A stretch of 64,000 bases of DNA from Coriobacteriaceae bacterium (GCA_004557505.1 SFGZ01000001.1:186001-250000), one strand, 5' to 3'. Counted from the stretch's first letter, positions 52,072 through 60,835 are shown. Translations and numbers: made by a program. Notes: generated by a model from the letters alone, not told the origin.

Positions 52072-52824
52072 CTAGATGCCGAGTGGCGCTCTTTTCGCCA
52101 TCCCAATCTGCCGGGGTAACTTGATGCGTGGGCTACCAGCCTTCCTATAGCACAGGATGGTTCTGTGTCCAAGCCCTCGCGGAAGCTCGTATTCAAAGCG
52201 TCCGGATTCCTTGAGTCCGCAGATTCTCGCGGCGGCAAGGGCGGCATGGAGCTCGTCCTCGCTAGGGTTGCCCTTGCCAACGAGAAGGGTGCCGTTCTTC
52301 CTAAGGCAGGGTGCTGCGTATTCAATGAGAACATTCGTTTGGGCAACCGCTCGTGCCACAACGACATCAAACCGAGAGGGACAGATGGCAGGAACTTCCT
52401 CCACGCGGACATGGAGACATGTGATTTGGGCGGCGAGCCCAAGGTCATCGACAAACCTCTGCGCGGCAGCAACCTTCTTCCCCACAGAGTCAACTAACAT
52501 AGCCTCACAACCACTGACAACGGACAGGGGAATCCCGGGATAACCCGCGCCCGTCCCAACGTCCATGAGTTTGGATCCAGGGTCAAGCAGCCTTGGATCA
52601 TGGGCAATAAGAAGGAGGGAATCGATGATGTGGAGCACAAGCGCCTCGTGCTCGCTTGTGATTCTCGTGATGTTCATGACGCGATTCTTCTCAATAACGA
52701 GGTCGAGATGATGGACGAGAAGGTCTGCCATCTCGGGTGACAGTGCAAGCTTTGACAGATCCTCGTCCGCAGCTACAAGCTCAAGCAGCTCCTTTGAAAG
52801 TGACTCACGTAACTCTTGGTCCAT
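52072..52824 (-). CDS. rsmG: 16S rRNA (guanine527-N7)-methyltransferase
   Basis: SAM-dependent enzyme (GidB) methylating G527 of 16S rRNA; loss gives low-level streptomycin resistance in other bacteria. 250 residues from the ATG at 52824 (MDQELRESLSKELLEL; GAGGAGAG upstream). SAM motif LMDVGTGAGYPGIPL, then FDVVVARAVAQ and LLVGKG. Its place between parA and jag in the rpmH-to-parB block is conserved in many bacteria. Confidence 0.96.
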   Translation of the reverse strand: MDQELRESLSKELLELVAADEDLSKLALSPEMADLLVHHLDLVIEKNRVMNITRITSEHEALVLHIIDSLLLIAHDPRLLDPGSKLMDVGTGAGYPGIPLSVVSGCEAMLVDSVGKKVAAAQRFVDDLGLAAQITCLHVRVEEVPAICPSRFDVVVARAVAQTNVLIEYAAPCLRKNGTLLVGKGNPSEDELHAALAAARICGLKESGRFEYELPRGLGHRTILCYRKAGSPRIKLPRQIGMAKRAPLGI

Positions 52825-52909
52825 CGTCTCTCCTCTGAGGTACCTATCAGGCCACATGGGCAAGGCGCTCTGCCAATAACTCGCGGATCAAAAGAAATTG
52901 GCAGAAAAA

Positions 52910-52934
52910 GGGAGGGTGATGATATCACCCTCCC
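52910..52934 (-). terminator. Rho-independent terminator after jag
   Basis: GGGAGGGTGAT, loop GAT, ATCACCCTCCC: perfect 11-bp stem. On the minus strand it is followed by TTTTTCTGCC, closing the rpmH-rnpA-yidD-yidC-jag direction. Confidence 0.88.
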
Positions 52935-52986
52935 AGACTGTACAACATGTGAGCCCGTCCGGAGAACAATCCGTCCGGAAAGCAGT

Positions 52987-53604
52987 CTACAACTTGATCG
53001 GTACAATCACTACACACCTGTCAGGGTCTTCTCCCTCCGAGTGCGTGGCGATCTCGGAGTCATCCCTGAGGACGAGATGGACCAGGCGGCGGTCATAGGC
53101 GTTCATGGGAGCAAGTTTGACCCTGGACCCTTGACTCTTGGCACGAGAGGCGGCGTTGAGCGCCATCTGCTCGATCTTCTTCCTGGCACGGGTGCGATAG
53201 CTCTCGATGTCGACCACGATGGGATAGTAAAACTTGAGTCGACTGCTCAGGAGCGTGGAGATGACGGTCTGTAGCGCCTCGAGCGTCCGTCCGTGGCGCC
53301 CAATGAGGACGGCCAGGTCTCCACCGCTCACGTCAAGGATGAGCTTGCCCTCCTCGTCGTCATACTCGTCAATGGAGGAGTGGGTCTCGCCAAACAGGCC
53401 GAGGATACCGCGGAGGTACTCGACGGCGACATCCGCGATGCGATCGGTCTCCTCGTCAGTCAGGTCGATGCCAGCCTCGTAGTGGGCACGAATCTGCGCG
53501 AACTCGTCGGCGGTGCCGGCCTGAGCACGATCGTCGCCGGACGAGGTCAGCTCGGGTTCGACAATCCTGTCGTCGACAACCGCGCCAAAGGTTCCTTCCT
53601 CCAT
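52987..53604 (-). CDS. jag: Jag/KhpB RNA-binding protein (KH and R3H domains)
   Basis: 205 residues from the ATG at 53604, which is better placed after TTAGGAGG than the GTG one codon earlier. KH domain about 90-140 with DLAVLIGRHGRTLEALQTVI and R3H domain about 145-205 with MNAYDRRLVHLVLRDD. The usual N-terminal Jag_N domain is not evident; instead residues 1-65 are acidic. Homologues bind RNA and affect elongation and division together with KhpA. Downstream of yidC as in most Gram-positives. Confidence 0.92.
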   Translation of the reverse strand: MEEGTFGAVVDDRIVEPELTSSGDDRAQAGTADEFAQIRAHYEAGIDLTDEETDRIADVAVEYLRGILGLFGETHSSIDEYDDEEGKLILDVSGGDLAVLIGRHGRTLEALQTVISTLLSSRLKFYYPIVVDIESYRTRARKKIEQMALNAASRAKSQGSRVKLAPMNAYDRRLVHLVLRDDSEIATHSEGEDPDRCVVIVPIKL

Positions 53605-53704
53605 CACAACCTCCTAAAAAAGGTAGGTATATAGTACAAAAACATCTATAATAATGAATAAAAGTACTGTTTTAAACAGAATGAGACATTGTAGCGTCTC
53701 GATG

Positions 53705-54469
53705 CTAGCCCTTCTTGCGCGGGCGGGGCTTCTTCTCCTTGCGCACCACGTCGACCGAGACGGCGGGTCGCCCCTGCATGCTTTGCTCGGCCTCCGCCTT
53801 GGCCTTCTCCATGACCCTGCGGGTTACGAAGTACTGCTGCACGATGCCCCAAAGCGCGGAGGCGTTGTAGTAGAGGATGACGCCGGCGGGGATGCCCCAG
53901 CCAAACCAAGCCATCATGACGGCCATGACGGCACCCATGCCAAGCTGCTGCTTGCGCTGGTCCTCGGACACCTGGCCGGCATTGATCGCCATCTGTAGGA
54001 AGGTCAGGACGCCAAAGAGGATGACGAAGAAGACGTAGACGGCGGCGGAAGCCCAGCCGGTGGAGCCGATCATGCCGCCTGCGGAGTCGGCAAGCGACGG
54101 GATGATGCCATAGAAGCTCGCGTCCGCGGGAATGCGATCGCGGGCGACGGTGAACAGGGCGAAGAAGACAGGCGCCTGAAGCAATACCGGCAGGCACCCC
54201 ATGACGGGATTGAAGTGAAGGTCAGAGTAGAGCTCCTGCATCTTCTGGGCCTGGAGCTCCCGGTCGTCTGCGTACCTTGCCTGGAGCTCCTGAATCTTAG
54301 GCTGCGCGGCCTGCATGCGGGCGGATGACTCTACCTGCTTGTTCATCAGCGGCATGATGAGGACGCGGATGATGACGGTGAGGATGATGATCGCGAGGCC
54401 CCAGTCCCCGCAGAATCCCTCGATGCCCGCGAGTACGCCGGCGAGAAAGTTAATGATCCAATCCCACAT
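53705..54469 (-). CDS. yidC: YidC/Oxa1 membrane protein insertase
   Basis: Inserts and folds inner-membrane proteins alone or with Sec. 254 residues, about five hydrophobic segments. Landmarks: WGLAIIILTVIIRVLIMPL with the conserved groove Arg, FNPVMGCLPVLLQAPVFFALF, and GIPAGVILYYNASALWGIVQQ. The C-terminus is Lys/Arg-rich (KEKKPRPRKKG), as expected for ribosome contact. No lipobox or long N-terminal periplasmic domain. Between yidD and jag. Confidence 0.96.
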   Translation of the reverse strand: MWDWIINFLAGVLAGIEGFCGDWGLAIIILTVIIRVLIMPLMNKQVESSARMQAAQPKIQELQARYADDRELQAQKMQELYSDLHFNPVMGCLPVLLQAPVFFALFTVARDRIPADASFYGIIPSLADSAGGMIGSTGWASAAVYVFFVILFGVLTFLQMAINAGQVSEDQRKQQLGMGAVMAVMMAWFGWGIPAGVILYYNASALWGIVQQYFVTRRVMEKAKAEAEQSMQGRPAVSVDVVRKEKKPRPRKKG

Positions 54470-54496
54470 GGTTCCTCCGTGTGTGTCCCCAGACGA

Positions 54497-54733
54497 TTAG
54501 GGAACGGGGTCGTATCCACCGGCGTGGAATGGGTGGCACCGCATGACGCGCTTTACGGCAAGCCACCCGCCCTCCGCCAGACCGTATTTGGCTATGGCCT
54601 GTCGAGCGTACTCCGAGCAGGTGGGCGTGTAGATGCAGTGCGGCAGGAACAAGGGAGAGATGCGGCGCTGGTAGAACCGGATGGCCCACATCGCCGCGCG
54701 CGAGGGCGCGGACTCCTCCCTGGACTCAGTCAC
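54497..54733 (-). CDS. yidD: YidD membrane protein insertion efficiency factor
   Basis: 78 residues from a GTG at 54733 that overlaps the rnpA stop (GTGTGA). Core [20 protein letters not shown] then CSEYARQAI and [14 protein letters not shown], the typical haemolysin-like small protein with three conserved cysteines. Role inferred from family: membrane-associated helper of YidC. Confidence 0.95.
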   Translation of the reverse strand: MTESREESAPSRAAMWAIRFYQRRISPLFLPHCIYTPTCSEYARQAIAKYGLAEGGWLAVKRVMRCHPFHAGGYDPVP

Positions 54734-55056
54734 ACGACAACACCGGCCCTCTCGAGCAACCTCTCAAGGGACGCCGCCACGCGCTCGGGGGAGCTGCCAT
54801 GGGTCTTGTCGGTCGAGAAGAGGATTACGTCGTAGCCGTCACGAGGTAGCGAACAAGCGCGTGCCGCCTCTCGCAGGACGCGCTTGCACCTATTTCTGTA
54901 GACGGCGGTTCCAAGCCTTTTTGGCGCGACGAAGGCAACCCGCGGCGGATCGCCTTCGCCCGTTGACACCACTCGAATACGCAGCAGCGCGTCGTTGTAG
55001 CGCCTTCCGCGCGAGAAGACCCTCTCAAATTCGGCATGCGATTTGATGGTCTCCAT
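54730..55056 (-). CDS. rnpA: Ribonuclease P protein component
   Basis: 108 residues. Basic subunit that assists the RNase P RNA in tRNA 5' maturation. The RNR signature region reads [20 protein letters not shown], and the start [20 protein letters not shown] is typical. It lies 9 bp after rpmH, the near-universal arrangement. Confidence 0.97.
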   Translation of the reverse strand: METIKSHAEFERVFSRGRRYNDALLRIRVVSTGEGDPPRVAFVAPKRLGTAVYRNRCKRVLREAARACSLPRDGYDVILFSTDKTHGSSPERVAASLERLLERAGVVV

Positions 55057-55065
55057 GACGTCCTG

Positions 55066-55200
55066 CTAGACGGTGAGCCTCTTGCGGCCCTTGGCGCGGC
55101 GACGGGCAAGGACCTTGCGGCCGCCCTTGGTGGCCATACGGGCGCGGAAGCCGTGGGTCTTCGCGCGCTTACGCTTGTTGGGCTGATACGTACGCTTCAT
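55066..55200 (-). CDS. rpmH: 50S ribosomal protein L34
   Basis: 44 residues from the ATG at 55200, with GGGAGGAA upstream: [19 protein letters not shown] then [20 protein letters not shown]. Length and sequence are diagnostic. First gene of the leftward origin operon. Confidence 0.99.
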   Translation of the reverse strand: MKRTYQPNKRKRAKTHGFRARMATKGGRKVLARRRAKGRKRLTV

Positions 55201-55249
55201 GATGTATTCCTCCCGTAAGGGTCTAATGTCTTGAGGCCTGAGCCAAAAG

Positions 55250-55279
55250 ATTGTAAGGGTCTCGCTGTCATGATGTCAA
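55250..55279 (-). promoter_or_regulatory. Strong promoter of rpmH
   Basis: Minus strand TTGACA (55274-55279), 18-bp spacer, TACAAT (55250-55255), about 50 bp before the rpmH ATG. Confidence 0.85.
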
Positions 55280-55464
55280 TTTAATGCAGAATAACTGCAC
55301 GGATTCAAAGACGTTCCCATAATGATAGGCCTCCCCGCAACATCCGCCGCACTCCGCCGCGCGGCAAGAAACATTCCATGGGATGAAAAGGGTCGTTTGG
55401 ACCACTGACAACTTACTTCCAGATGCTATGATTTTTCAGGCAGGAATTTCAGGTGAATATCCAG

Positions 55465-55556
55465 TTATCAACCATGTTTCATCTTTTGTTGAAAACTTCC
55501 ATTCACATAGAAATCCTTGTGAAAGTTTTCATCCAGGGTTCAAACGGGGTTGAAAA
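55465..55556. promoter_or_regulatory. Cluster of DnaA-box-like TTWTCAACM motifs upstream of the ATPase gene
   Basis: TTATCAACC at 55465-55473 (plus), TTTTCAACA at 55487-55495 (minus) and TTTTCAACC at 55548-55556 (minus), in an AT-rich stretch between the divergent rpmH and ATPase genes. They differ from the canonical TTATCCACA at the sixth base. Possible part of a bipartite oriC or an autoregulatory region. Confidence 0.45.
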
Positions 55557-55592
55557 GTCAAGGCTGGCGAAAGGATCGAGGGGTATAGCGGG

Positions 55593-56678
55593 ATGGACCA
55601 TGCGTTCTATCCGTTCGTCGACAACACGCCCGGGGACGCTGGCGAGAGGGGCGAGAGGCCACCGATGGACGCGCAGCAAGGTGCCGCCGAGCCACGGGGG
55701 TCCCTCGACGCCGTGCGCTACCCCGCACGCATAGCCATCTATGACGACGCCGCGGCGGCGCCGCGGGTGGTGGTCGTAGAGCCTGCGGACATACGCGGCT
55801 ATCTCGAAGAGATCACCGCCACCGTCAACCGCCTCGCACGCGAGAAGGGAAGCCAGATCCCCTTCACCGTGATACGCGAGATTGTCGAGAACTTCATACA
55901 CGCCTACTTCATAGCCCCCACCATCACGATCCTCGATGGCGGAAACACACTGCGCTTCTCCGACCAGGGCCCCGGCATACAGGAGAAGGGCCGCGCCATG
56001 GAGTACGGCACGACCTCTGCAACCGAGGAGATGAAGCGCTACATACGCGGCGTCGGGTCGGGGCTGCCCTATGTCCAGCAATACATGGCCGACAAGGGGG
56101 GGAGCCTCACCATAGAGGACAACATCTCCGGGGGGACGGTCGTGACCATCTCCACCAGGCCAAGGGAGGACGCCGAGAGGTGCGCGGCGCCCGGAAGGGC
56201 CGAGCCGCTAGGGCCCGACCGGGGTCAGGCTCAGATGCCGCAGCCCTATGGGCAACAGGTGCCGTACCCGGTGCCGCTGGCCCCGGACATCTACCAACAA
56301 CCCTACGTGGTGAGCTACCAGCAGCCCTACCAGCCGACACAGGTCCAGCCGGGAGCCTATCCCCAGCCCGCGTACCAGCAACGGCCCCCTTGCGCGGCGG
56401 CACCGGGGGGCGGGCCGGCCCCCGCCGCAGCACCTGCCCAGTGGCAGCCGCCCGCCTGGACGGAGGGGGTGGGGGGCGCCAACCTCTCCGACCGCGCGCA
56501 AAGCGTCCTAAAGTACCTCTCGGCGCACGAGATGGTCGGCCCCACGGAGCTCGTGAGGGCCTACGGCAGGTCGGCGCCCACATGGTCGCGTGAGCTCGGC
56601 GGCCTGGTCCAGATGGGCATCCTCAAGAAGGTCGGCCAGAAGTACTACCTCACGCAGCTGGGGCGCGGCTTCGCATAG
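55593..56678 (+). CDS. GHKL-type ATPase with C-terminal winged helix, adjacent to dnaA
   Basis: 361 residues, with GAGGGG upstream of ATG 55593. A histidine-kinase-like ATPase domain (about 60-195) has an N box REIVENFIHAYF, G1 DQGPGI and G2 GVGSGLPYV, but there is no HisKA or phosphoacceptor histidine domain. Residues about 205-300 are Pro/Gln/Tyr-rich and probably disordered. The C-terminus (about 305-361: SVLKYLSAHEMVGPTELVRA, then GLVQMGILKKVGQKYYLT) looks like a MarR-type winged helix. So it is probably a nucleotide-controlled DNA-binding protein. It lies 173 bp upstream of dnaA, between two groups of DnaA-box-like motifs, suggesting a replication-linked role (inference). No characterised homologue known to me. 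Confidence 0.75.
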   Translation: MDHAFYPFVDNTPGDAGERGERPPMDAQQGAAEPRGSLDAVRYPARIAIYDDAAAAPRVVVVEPADIRGYLEEITATVNRLAREKGSQIPFTVIREIVENFIHAYFIAPTITILDGGNTLRFSDQGPGIQEKGRAMEYGTTSATEEMKRYIRGVGSGLPYVQQYMADKGGSLTIEDNISGGTVVTISTRPREDAERCAAPGRAEPLGPDRGQAQMPQPYGQQVPYPVPLAPDIYQQPYVVSYQQPYQPTQVQPGAYPQPAYQQRPPCAAAPGGGPAPAAAPAQWQPPAWTEGVGGANLSDRAQSVLKYLSAHEMVGPTELVRAYGRSAPTWSRELGGLVQMGILKKVGQKYYLTQLGRGFA

Positions 56679-56717
56679 AGGCCGTGCCGGAACGCCGGCG
56701 CGGCCATCGGTGCCAGG

Positions 56718-56789
56718 TTTTCAACATCTCCCGTGGCCCTCGATGCCGGGGGATTCGCTGGCCTGAGTTTTCAACATTTTCCCTATAAT
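56718..56789 (+). promoter_or_regulatory. dnaA promoter region with two TTTTCAACA boxes
   Basis: TTTTCAACA at 56718-56726 and 56768-56776; the second sits 7 bp before a consensus TATAAT -10 (56784-56789). DnaA binding there would repress its own gene, the usual autoregulation. No good -35. Confidence 0.6.
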
Positions 56790-56851
56790 GGTCTCTCACA
56801 CCACGGACGGGCAGCCCGCGCACCCGCGGGCGCCGAGAGGGATATGCATAC

Positions 56852-58414
56852 ATGGAACCAGGGATCGACTCAGACACCGAGGCACTGTGGCAGGACATGT
56901 TCGACCTCGTGAGCAAGCGCCGGCTGCCCGGCTCGGTCATGGCCATGCTCAGGAGCTGCTCGCCCACCTCGCTCGACGCCGGCGTGCTCCACGTCGAGAC
57001 GCACAGCCGCACGGTGAAGAACCGGCTGTCGAAGAACCTCGGCGTCATCGACGAGTGCCTCACCGAGGCGGCGTTCGAGCCAACCACGCTCGACATCTCC
57101 TTCGTACAGGACCCCGACGCGGCCCCGCTCGCGCCGAGCTCCGCGGTGACGCCCGAGGAGGCGCGGCGCTGGATGGCGAGCGCCCCGCAGCCGGCGGCGC
57201 GCGCGCAGGAGGCCGCCCACACGCCCCAGCCGCGCGCGCTCGAGGACGCCTGGCTCGGCGAGGACAGCGCCCAGGCCGCGGCGGGCCACGAGCGGCGGGC
57301 GGCTAATCCGCTGGTGGACGACATCTCCGAGATGGACTCGAAGCTCACCTTCGACCGCTTTGTCGTGGGCGACGAGAACACCTTTGCCTACCAGGCGGCG
57401 CTCCAGGTGGCCAACGGCGAGAACCGCACCTACAACCCCCTCTTCATCTACGGAAAGAGCGGCCTGGGAAAGACGCACCTCCTGCGCGCCATCCAGAACT
57501 ACATCTCGGCGAACGACCCAACGCGCGTCTGCGTGTACAAGGACGGCTCGTCCTTCATCACCGACTACACCACGGCCATGTCGCACCGCGAGAGGTCCGC
57601 GCCAGACATCCTCCGCGACCACTACTACGACATCGACGTCCTCATCATAGACGACATCCAGAAGCTCGCCGGCAAGGCGGGCACCATCGACTTCTTCTTC
57701 GACGCCTTCAACCACCTCACCAGCTCGGGCAAGCAGATAGTGCTGGCGGCGGACCGCTCTCCCTCGCAGCTGGGCACGGAGGCCGCCTTCGACGAGCGCG
57801 TGACCAGCCGCCTCGACTCGGGGTTCTCGACGTCTATCCAGGTGCCAAACTACGAGCTCAAGCTGCGCCTCATCGCCACCTTCTGCGAGCGCATGCACGA
57901 GGACGCGGCCGAGGGCCACGTGGGGCTGAGCATCACGGGGACCATCTCCGAGGAGAGCATCCGCTACATGGCCGAGCGGGCGGGCACGAACATCCGCGTG
58001 ATAGAGGGCTTCTGCCAACGGTGCCTCATCGCCGAGACGCACCGCGAACAGCACGGTACCCAGCTCTCGCGCGAGGACATCAACCGGCTTGCCAAGGAGT
58101 CCTGGCCCAACGGAGAGAAACAGTACAAGATCGAGGAGATCCAGCGCTCCGTCGAGCAGTACTTCGACATATCCCACACGGACCTCGTGGGGGAGAAGCG
58201 CAACAAGGACATCATGGCCGCGCGGCACATCGCCGTGTGGCTCTCGAAGGAGCTCTGCGACGCCACGTACGCCGAGATAGGAGAGCACTTTGGTGGCAGG
58301 AGCCACGCCACGATGCTCAACAGCATCAGGGTGGTCGACAGGAAGCGCAAGGAGGACAAGATCTACCACGACCGCCTTGTGCAGATACGCGACAACATCA
58401 CCGAGAACACGTAG
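56852..58414 (+). CDS. dnaA: Chromosomal replication initiator DnaA, with altered box-recognition motif
   Basis: AAA+ initiator that binds DnaA boxes, melts oriC and recruits helicase. 520 residues. Domain I about 1-85; domain II linker about 86-155, Ala-rich; AAA+ domain III about 160-380 with YGKSGLGKTHLLRAI (Walker A about 201-208) and VLIIDDIQ (Walker B); domain IV about 420-520. The usual DnaA signature GGRDHTTVxHA reads GGRSHATMLNS (about 481-491): His is kept, but Asp and the second Thr, base-contacting in E. coli, are Ser and Ala. This agrees with the TTTTCAACA-type boxes nearby. First of the dnaA-dnaN-recF block. Confidence 0.95.
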   Translation: MEPGIDSDTEALWQDMFDLVSKRRLPGSVMAMLRSCSPTSLDAGVLHVETHSRTVKNRLSKNLGVIDECLTEAAFEPTTLDISFVQDPDAAPLAPSSAVTPEEARRWMASAPQPAARAQEAAHTPQPRALEDAWLGEDSAQAAAGHERRAANPLVDDISEMDSKLTFDRFVVGDENTFAYQAALQVANGENRTYNPLFIYGKSGLGKTHLLRAIQNYISANDPTRVCVYKDGSSFITDYTTAMSHRERSAPDILRDHYYDIDVLIIDDIQKLAGKAGTIDFFFDAFNHLTSSGKQIVLAADRSPSQLGTEAAFDERVTSRLDSGFSTSIQVPNYELKLRLIATFCERMHEDAAEGHVGLSITGTISEESIRYMAERAGTNIRVIEGFCQRCLIAETHREQHGTQLSREDINRLAKESWPNGEKQYKIEEIQRSVEQYFDISHTDLVGEKRNKDIMAARHIAVWLSKELCDATYAEIGEHFGGRSHATMLNSIRVVDRKRKEDKIYHDRLVQIRDNITENT

Positions 58415-58477
58415 TCAAGAAGATGGGAGAAAGACGTAAGAAAGCCCTCGAAAAGTGGGGGCGCGGTGTTGAGGGAC

Positions 58478-58640
58478 TTATCGACACGCCGCCGACCGTC
58501 GAGAACCACGGGCCCAAAGAAGACGCATCAGAAGGTTTGTTATGGCATGTACCAGCGAGTTCGTTAGTTCTCGACTTTTAGACGGGCCTTATTACTACTA
58601 TTACTTTTATATATAGATAAAGAACTAATAGATAAGAGAG
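58478..58640. other. oriC: Probable oriC unwinding region with DnaA-trio-like repeat
   Basis: The dnaA-dnaN gap. TTATCGACA (58478-58486) and the weaker TTCTCGACT (58568-58576) resemble DnaA boxes. The second is followed by GC-rich ACGGGCC and then an AT-rich tract (58589-58637). Read 3' to 5' on the bottom strand from 58589, the tract is AAT-AAT-GAT-GAT-AAT-GAA, the order box - GC patch - trios described for the bacterial basal unwinding system. Placement between dnaA and dnaN is the usual Gram-positive/actinobacterial oriC position. Confidence 0.6.
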
Positions 58641-58647
58641 GGCAGCC

Positions 58648-59745
58648 ATGAGGTTCACCGTAAGCCAGTCTTCACTTCTCAAGGCACTGTCAGTCGTCGC
58701 CAAAGGCATGGGGACCAACTCGACCCTCCCCTTGCTCTCGGGCATCTACATCAAGGCCGAGGAGGGCACCCTCGAGTTCCAGACCAACAACCTCACCATC
58801 ACGATCCGCCACCGCATCCCCGCGAACGTCGAGGAGGGCGGCGAGACGGTCGTCTCGGGCAAGATGCTCACAAGCATCGTGAAGACGCTCGACGACGCCG
58901 CGGTGACCTTCGACGGCGGCGAGCGGACGATCTCCATATCATGCGAGAAGTCGTCGTTCCGCCTGAACACCCTGAACCCCGCCGACTGGCCGGCCTTCCC
59001 CGAGTACTCCCTCGGCGATGCCACGGAACTCCCGAGCGAGCTGCTCTCCGACATGGTCGACAAGGTCTACAAGGTGACCTCAAGGGAGACCACTCGTCCC
59101 ATCCTGCAGGGCATCCTGCTCACGGCCTCGGACAACACCATCCGCCTCGTCGCCACGGACTCATACCGCCTGGCCGTCTGCGACGCCTCGGCCGAGACGG
59201 GCGAGGGGGAGTTCCGCACCATCGTGCCCGGCCCCGTCTTCCACGACGTGCTCTCGATGCCCAACCTCGAGGAGCGCATCTCCATTGGCACCACCGACAG
59301 CCAGGTGGTCTTCAACTTCGGCAACACGACCTTCATCTCGAGCAAGATCGAGGGAAACTTCCCCGACTATCGCCAGCTCCTGCCGTCGAGCTGCAACACC
59401 TCGGTGCGCATAGACGTCGAGGGCTTCTCAGCGGCCCTCAGGCGAGTCTCGGTGGTGGCCGTCTCCAACGCCTCGGTGCGCTTTGACATCGACGCGGACG
59501 GCAAGCTCATGCGCCTCTCGGCGTCATCGCCCGACCAGGGCGAGTCCACCGAGCTCCTGCCTGTCGAGGTCGACGGCCAGAGTCTCTCCATCGCGCTCAA
59601 CTACCACTACGTCTTTGACTGCGTGAACGCCGTCACGGACAAGAAGGAGCTTGTCCTCGAGCTGCAGAGCAACATGCAGCCCGGCATCTTCAAGACCAAC
59701 GGCAAGGTCAACTACCTCTACATGCTGATGCCCGTCCGGATGTAG
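58648..59745 (+). CDS. dnaN: DNA polymerase III beta sliding clamp
   Basis: 365 residues, three beta-clamp domains of about 120 each. MRFTVSQSSLLKALSVVAKG start, TNNLTITIRHRIPA, ATDSYRLAVCDA, and the C-terminal NGKVNYLYMLMPVRM with the hydrophobic MPVR/M ending that lines the peptide-binding pocket. AGAGAGGG precedes the ATG. Stops 1 bp before the recF start. Confidence 0.98.
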   Translation: MRFTVSQSSLLKALSVVAKGMGTNSTLPLLSGIYIKAEEGTLEFQTNNLTITIRHRIPANVEEGGETVVSGKMLTSIVKTLDDAAVTFDGGERTISISCEKSSFRLNTLNPADWPAFPEYSLGDATELPSELLSDMVDKVYKVTSRETTRPILQGILLTASDNTIRLVATDSYRLAVCDASAETGEGEFRTIVPGPVFHDVLSMPNLEERISIGTTDSQVVFNFGNTTFISSKIEGNFPDYRQLLPSSCNTSVRIDVEGFSAALRRVSVVAVSNASVRFDIDADGKLMRLSASSPDQGESTELLPVEVDGQSLSIALNYHYVFDCVNAVTDKKELVLELQSNMQPGIFKTNGKVNYLYMLMPVRM

Positions 59746-59746
59746 C

Positions 59747-60835
59747 GTGGGCCTCCTCGTAGAGAGCCTCGGGCTCGAGCAGTTCAGGAACTTCCTCAGG
59801 CGCGAGGTGCGCTTCTCGCCCACGACCACGATCCTGGTGGGGAGAAACGCCGTGGGCAAGACCAACACCGTCGAGGCGTTGCAGATGCTCACGGCCGGCG
59901 CGTCCTTCCGGCACCCCGCCCCGTCGCAGCTCGTCCTCGCCGGCCGCGACCGCGCCCGCATAGGCGCGCGGCTGGTGGGGGACGGCCGCGTGGTGGACGT
60001 GGCCTGCGACATAACGCCGCAGCGGCGGCAGTTCTCGCGCAACGGCAAGCGCTGCCAGGCAGCTGACATGCCGACCTCGCTTATGAGCGTGCTCTTCTGC
60101 CCGGACGACCTCTCGCTCGTGAAGCGAGGGGGGTCGTTCAGGCGCGCGGAGCTGGACGGGTTTGGCTGCCAGGCGGCGGTGGGCTACTCCAAGCTCCTCG
60201 CCGCCTACACCCGTGCGGTGGAGCAGAGGAACCGCCTGCTCAAAGACGGCGTGCCCGACCCCTCGCTCCTGAGCGCGTGGGACTCGTCGGTGGCCCTCGG
60301 CGGCGCGACCCTGCTTCAGGCCCGGCAGCGCCTCTTCGGGCGGCTGCGCGAGAAGATCCTGGAGGTCTACGGCAGCATCGCCGGCGGCGAGCAGCTCGAC
60401 TGCGCCTACCACAGCACCGTGTGCGACGACCCCCTCGCCCTCTCGCGCGACGACCTTGCCGACATCTTCCTCGAGCGCCTGGATGAGGCCCGCCAGGACG
60501 ACCTGCGTCGCCAGCAGACCACGGTGGGCCCCCACCGAGACGACATCGCCTTCTCCATCGACGGCCGCGACGCGAGGGGCTTTGGCTCACAGGGCCAGCA
60601 ACGCTCCGCCGCGCTTGCCCTCAAGATGGCCGAGGTGCTCGTCTCAGAGGACGTCACCGGCGCCCGCCCGCTCCTGCTTCTGGATGACGTGATGTCAGAG
60701 CTGGACGAGGCCCGCCGGCAGTCCGTCATGGAGTTTGCCCAGAGCGGCATCCAGACGGTGGTGACCACCACCAACCTCGGGTACTTCTCGGACGAGCTCC
60801 TCTCGCGCTCCAAGGTGGTGGAGTTTGGTGGGTGA
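59747..60835 (+). CDS. recF: DNA replication and repair protein RecF
   Basis: SMC-like ATPase loading RecA at gaps. 362 residues from the GTG at 59747. Walker A VGRNAVGKTN, signature FGSQGQQRSAALALKMAE and Walker B LLLLDDVMSELD, as in the family. One base after dnaN and overlapping the next gene, so cotranscribed. Confidence 0.97.
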   Translation: MGLLVESLGLEQFRNFLRREVRFSPTTTILVGRNAVGKTNTVEALQMLTAGASFRHPAPSQLVLAGRDRARIGARLVGDGRVVDVACDITPQRRQFSRNGKRCQAADMPTSLMSVLFCPDDLSLVKRGGSFRRAELDGFGCQAAVGYSKLLAAYTRAVEQRNRLLKDGVPDPSLLSAWDSSVALGGATLLQARQRLFGRLREKILEVYGSIAGGEQLDCAYHSTVCDDPLALSRDDLADIFLERLDEARQDDLRRQQTTVGPHRDDIAFSIDGRDARGFGSQGQQRSAALALKMAEVLVSEDVTGARPLLLLDDVMSELDEARRQSVMEFAQSGIQTVVTTTNLGYFSDELLSRSKVVEFGG

